5,195 nucleotides of DNA from JBARCX01 sp049794535 (GTDB taxonomy: Bacteria > Pseudomonadota > Gammaproteobacteria > Xanthomonadales > Rhodanobacteraceae), in contig JBARCX010000094.1 in assembly GCA_049794535.1 (NCBI GenBank), positions 1 through 5,195 of the forward strand, read 5' to 3'. The notes beneath the pieces were generated by a model, which worked only from the letters and a program-made list of their open reading frames with translations, did not search any database and was not told where the DNA came from. Every line of letters begins with the position of its first letter. Positions within the stretch are counted from its first letter, which is position 1. The position numbers and the translations under genes are program-made. Of this stretch, positions 4,602 through 5,195 are shown piece after piece.

Positions 4602-5195
4602 ATGCCATCGCAATGTGCACGCGGATATATGTGGGACAGCAAGCGTCAGGTGCGGCGTACGATGATCTCAATGATGATGGGTATGGCGCTCGCGACGGGT
4701 AGCGCGGAGGTAGGTGCGCAAAGTGCATCGACCTCCGATTCAGCATCGGCCACAAATCCTGCGCAGGCCCAGAGCACGACGCAACAAGCCCCAACGCAGC
4801 CACCCTCGAGTCAGCCATCGCCGAACAAGAATGTGCAGCAACTACAGACGATCACTGTGACCGGTTCGGCATTGCCACGCGTCGATACGGAAACGCCGTC
4901 GCCAGTGACGGTGATCACGGCGGCGCAGATCGCACGTAGCGGTTTCACCACCATTTCCGATGTGGTGCGCTCTATCTCCGCTGACAACAGCGGCACCATT
5001 CCGAACGCTTTTACGGGCGGTTTTGCCGGTGGTTCCGCCGGTGTGGCGCTGCGTGGTCTTACGGTGAATTCGACCCTGGTGCTGATCGACGGCAAACGCG
5101 CAGCCAGTTATCCGCTGGCGGATGACGGCGAGCGCTCGTTCGTTGATCTGAATACCATTCCGATTGCTTCAGTGGAGCGCATCGAAGTGCTGAAA
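4602..5195 (+). CDS. TonB-dependent outer-membrane receptor, N-terminal part (cut by window edge)
   Basis: The frame is open from ATG 4602 to the window end (198 codons). The product imports a scarce ligand (siderophore, sugar, peptide or cofactor) across the outer membrane using TonB/ExbBD energy; the substrate is not predictable from this part. A Sec signal peptide is visible: a basic n-region (KRQVRR, 14-19), a Met-rich hydrophobic core (20-33) and likely cleavage after VGA (37-39). Residues 41-80 form a Gln/Ser/Thr/Pro-rich linker. A TonB-box-like stretch, QTITVTGS (82-89), opens the plug domain (about 95 on), with PSPVTVIT (99-106), a DVVRSI helix (120-125), a Gly-rich segment (139-147), ALRGL (149-153), TLVLIDGKR (158-166) and IPIASVERIEVLK (186-198). 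The beta-barrel lies outside the window. The long linker and GS-type TonB box are common in Xanthomonadales receptors. It is divergent from the MocR regulator and preceded by a terminator-bearing leader, suggesting tight regulation. Confidence 0.93.
   Translation, partial: MPSQCARGYMWDSKRQVRRTMISMMMGMALATGSAEVGAQSASTSDSASATNPAQAQSTTQQAPTQPPSSQPSPNKNVQQLQTITVTGSALPRVDTETPSPVTVITAAQIARSGFTTISDVVRSISADNSGTIPNAFTGGFAGGSAGVALRGLTVNSTLVLIDGKRAASYPLADDGERSFVDLNTIPIASVERIEVLK

Noticed and set aside
4383..4818. Minus-strand ORFs of 76 and 100 codons in the intergenic region and receptor start
   Set aside because: They overlap each other and run antisense through the terminator and signal peptide, with composition unlike the neighbouring genes.
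4811..5095. 94-codon minus-strand ORF within the TonB receptor
   Set aside because: It is antisense to a clear signal peptide, TonB box and plug domain, has no ribosome binding site and shows no recognisable motif.

Overview
The window carries five protein-coding genes at high density. It most resembles a gammaproteobacterium of the Xanthomonadales/Lysobacterales type (Rhodanobacteraceae or Xanthomonadaceae). That is inferred from the moderately high GC content, GC-rich third codon positions, a 178-residue soluble pyrophosphatase, and a TonB-dependent receptor with a long Gln/Ser/Pro linker between signal peptide and plug. No sequence search was possible, so the taxon is a guess. Both edge genes are cut by the window.

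Layout. Positions 1-916 (minus) hold a DHA1-type major facilitator exporter that lacks its C-terminus. A 99-base AT-rich divergent promoter region with an inverted repeat follows. Positions 1016-1984 (plus) encode a LysR-type regulator, probably controlling the divergent transporter and itself. The regulator converges on ppa (inorganic pyrophosphatase, 2046-2582, minus), and a strong hairpin between them serves as the ppa terminator. Upstream of ppa in the same orientation, 95 bases away, is a MocR/GabR-type regulator (2678-4177, minus), a GntR winged helix fused to an aminotransferase-like PLP domain. A 424-base intergenic region (4178-4601) separates it from a divergent TonB-dependent receptor (4602 to the right edge, plus).

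How they fit together. The transporter/LysR pair is a classic divergent regulator-target unit. The MocR/TonB-receptor pair is arranged the same way, so a PLP- or amino-acid-sensing regulator may control an outer-membrane uptake receptor; this is inference from layout. The pyrophosphatase is a housekeeping gene.

The most interesting stretch is 4178-4601. On the plus strand it has an excellent intrinsic terminator (12-bp stem followed by seven T) with no plus-strand gene upstream of it for about 2.5 kb. It also has a 12-codon reading frame with a ribosome binding site and several small hairpins. This looks like an attenuated leader of the TonB receptor or a small RNA gene. On the minus strand it has a 31-codon reading frame with a strong ribosome binding site that stops one base before a possible GTG start of the MocR gene. 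An inverted repeat flanked by two ATTGGCT direct repeats, midway between the two genes, is a candidate operator. A second possible RNA control element is a hairpin that would hide the ribosome binding site of ppa. No CRISPR array, tRNA, rRNA or mobile element was seen.
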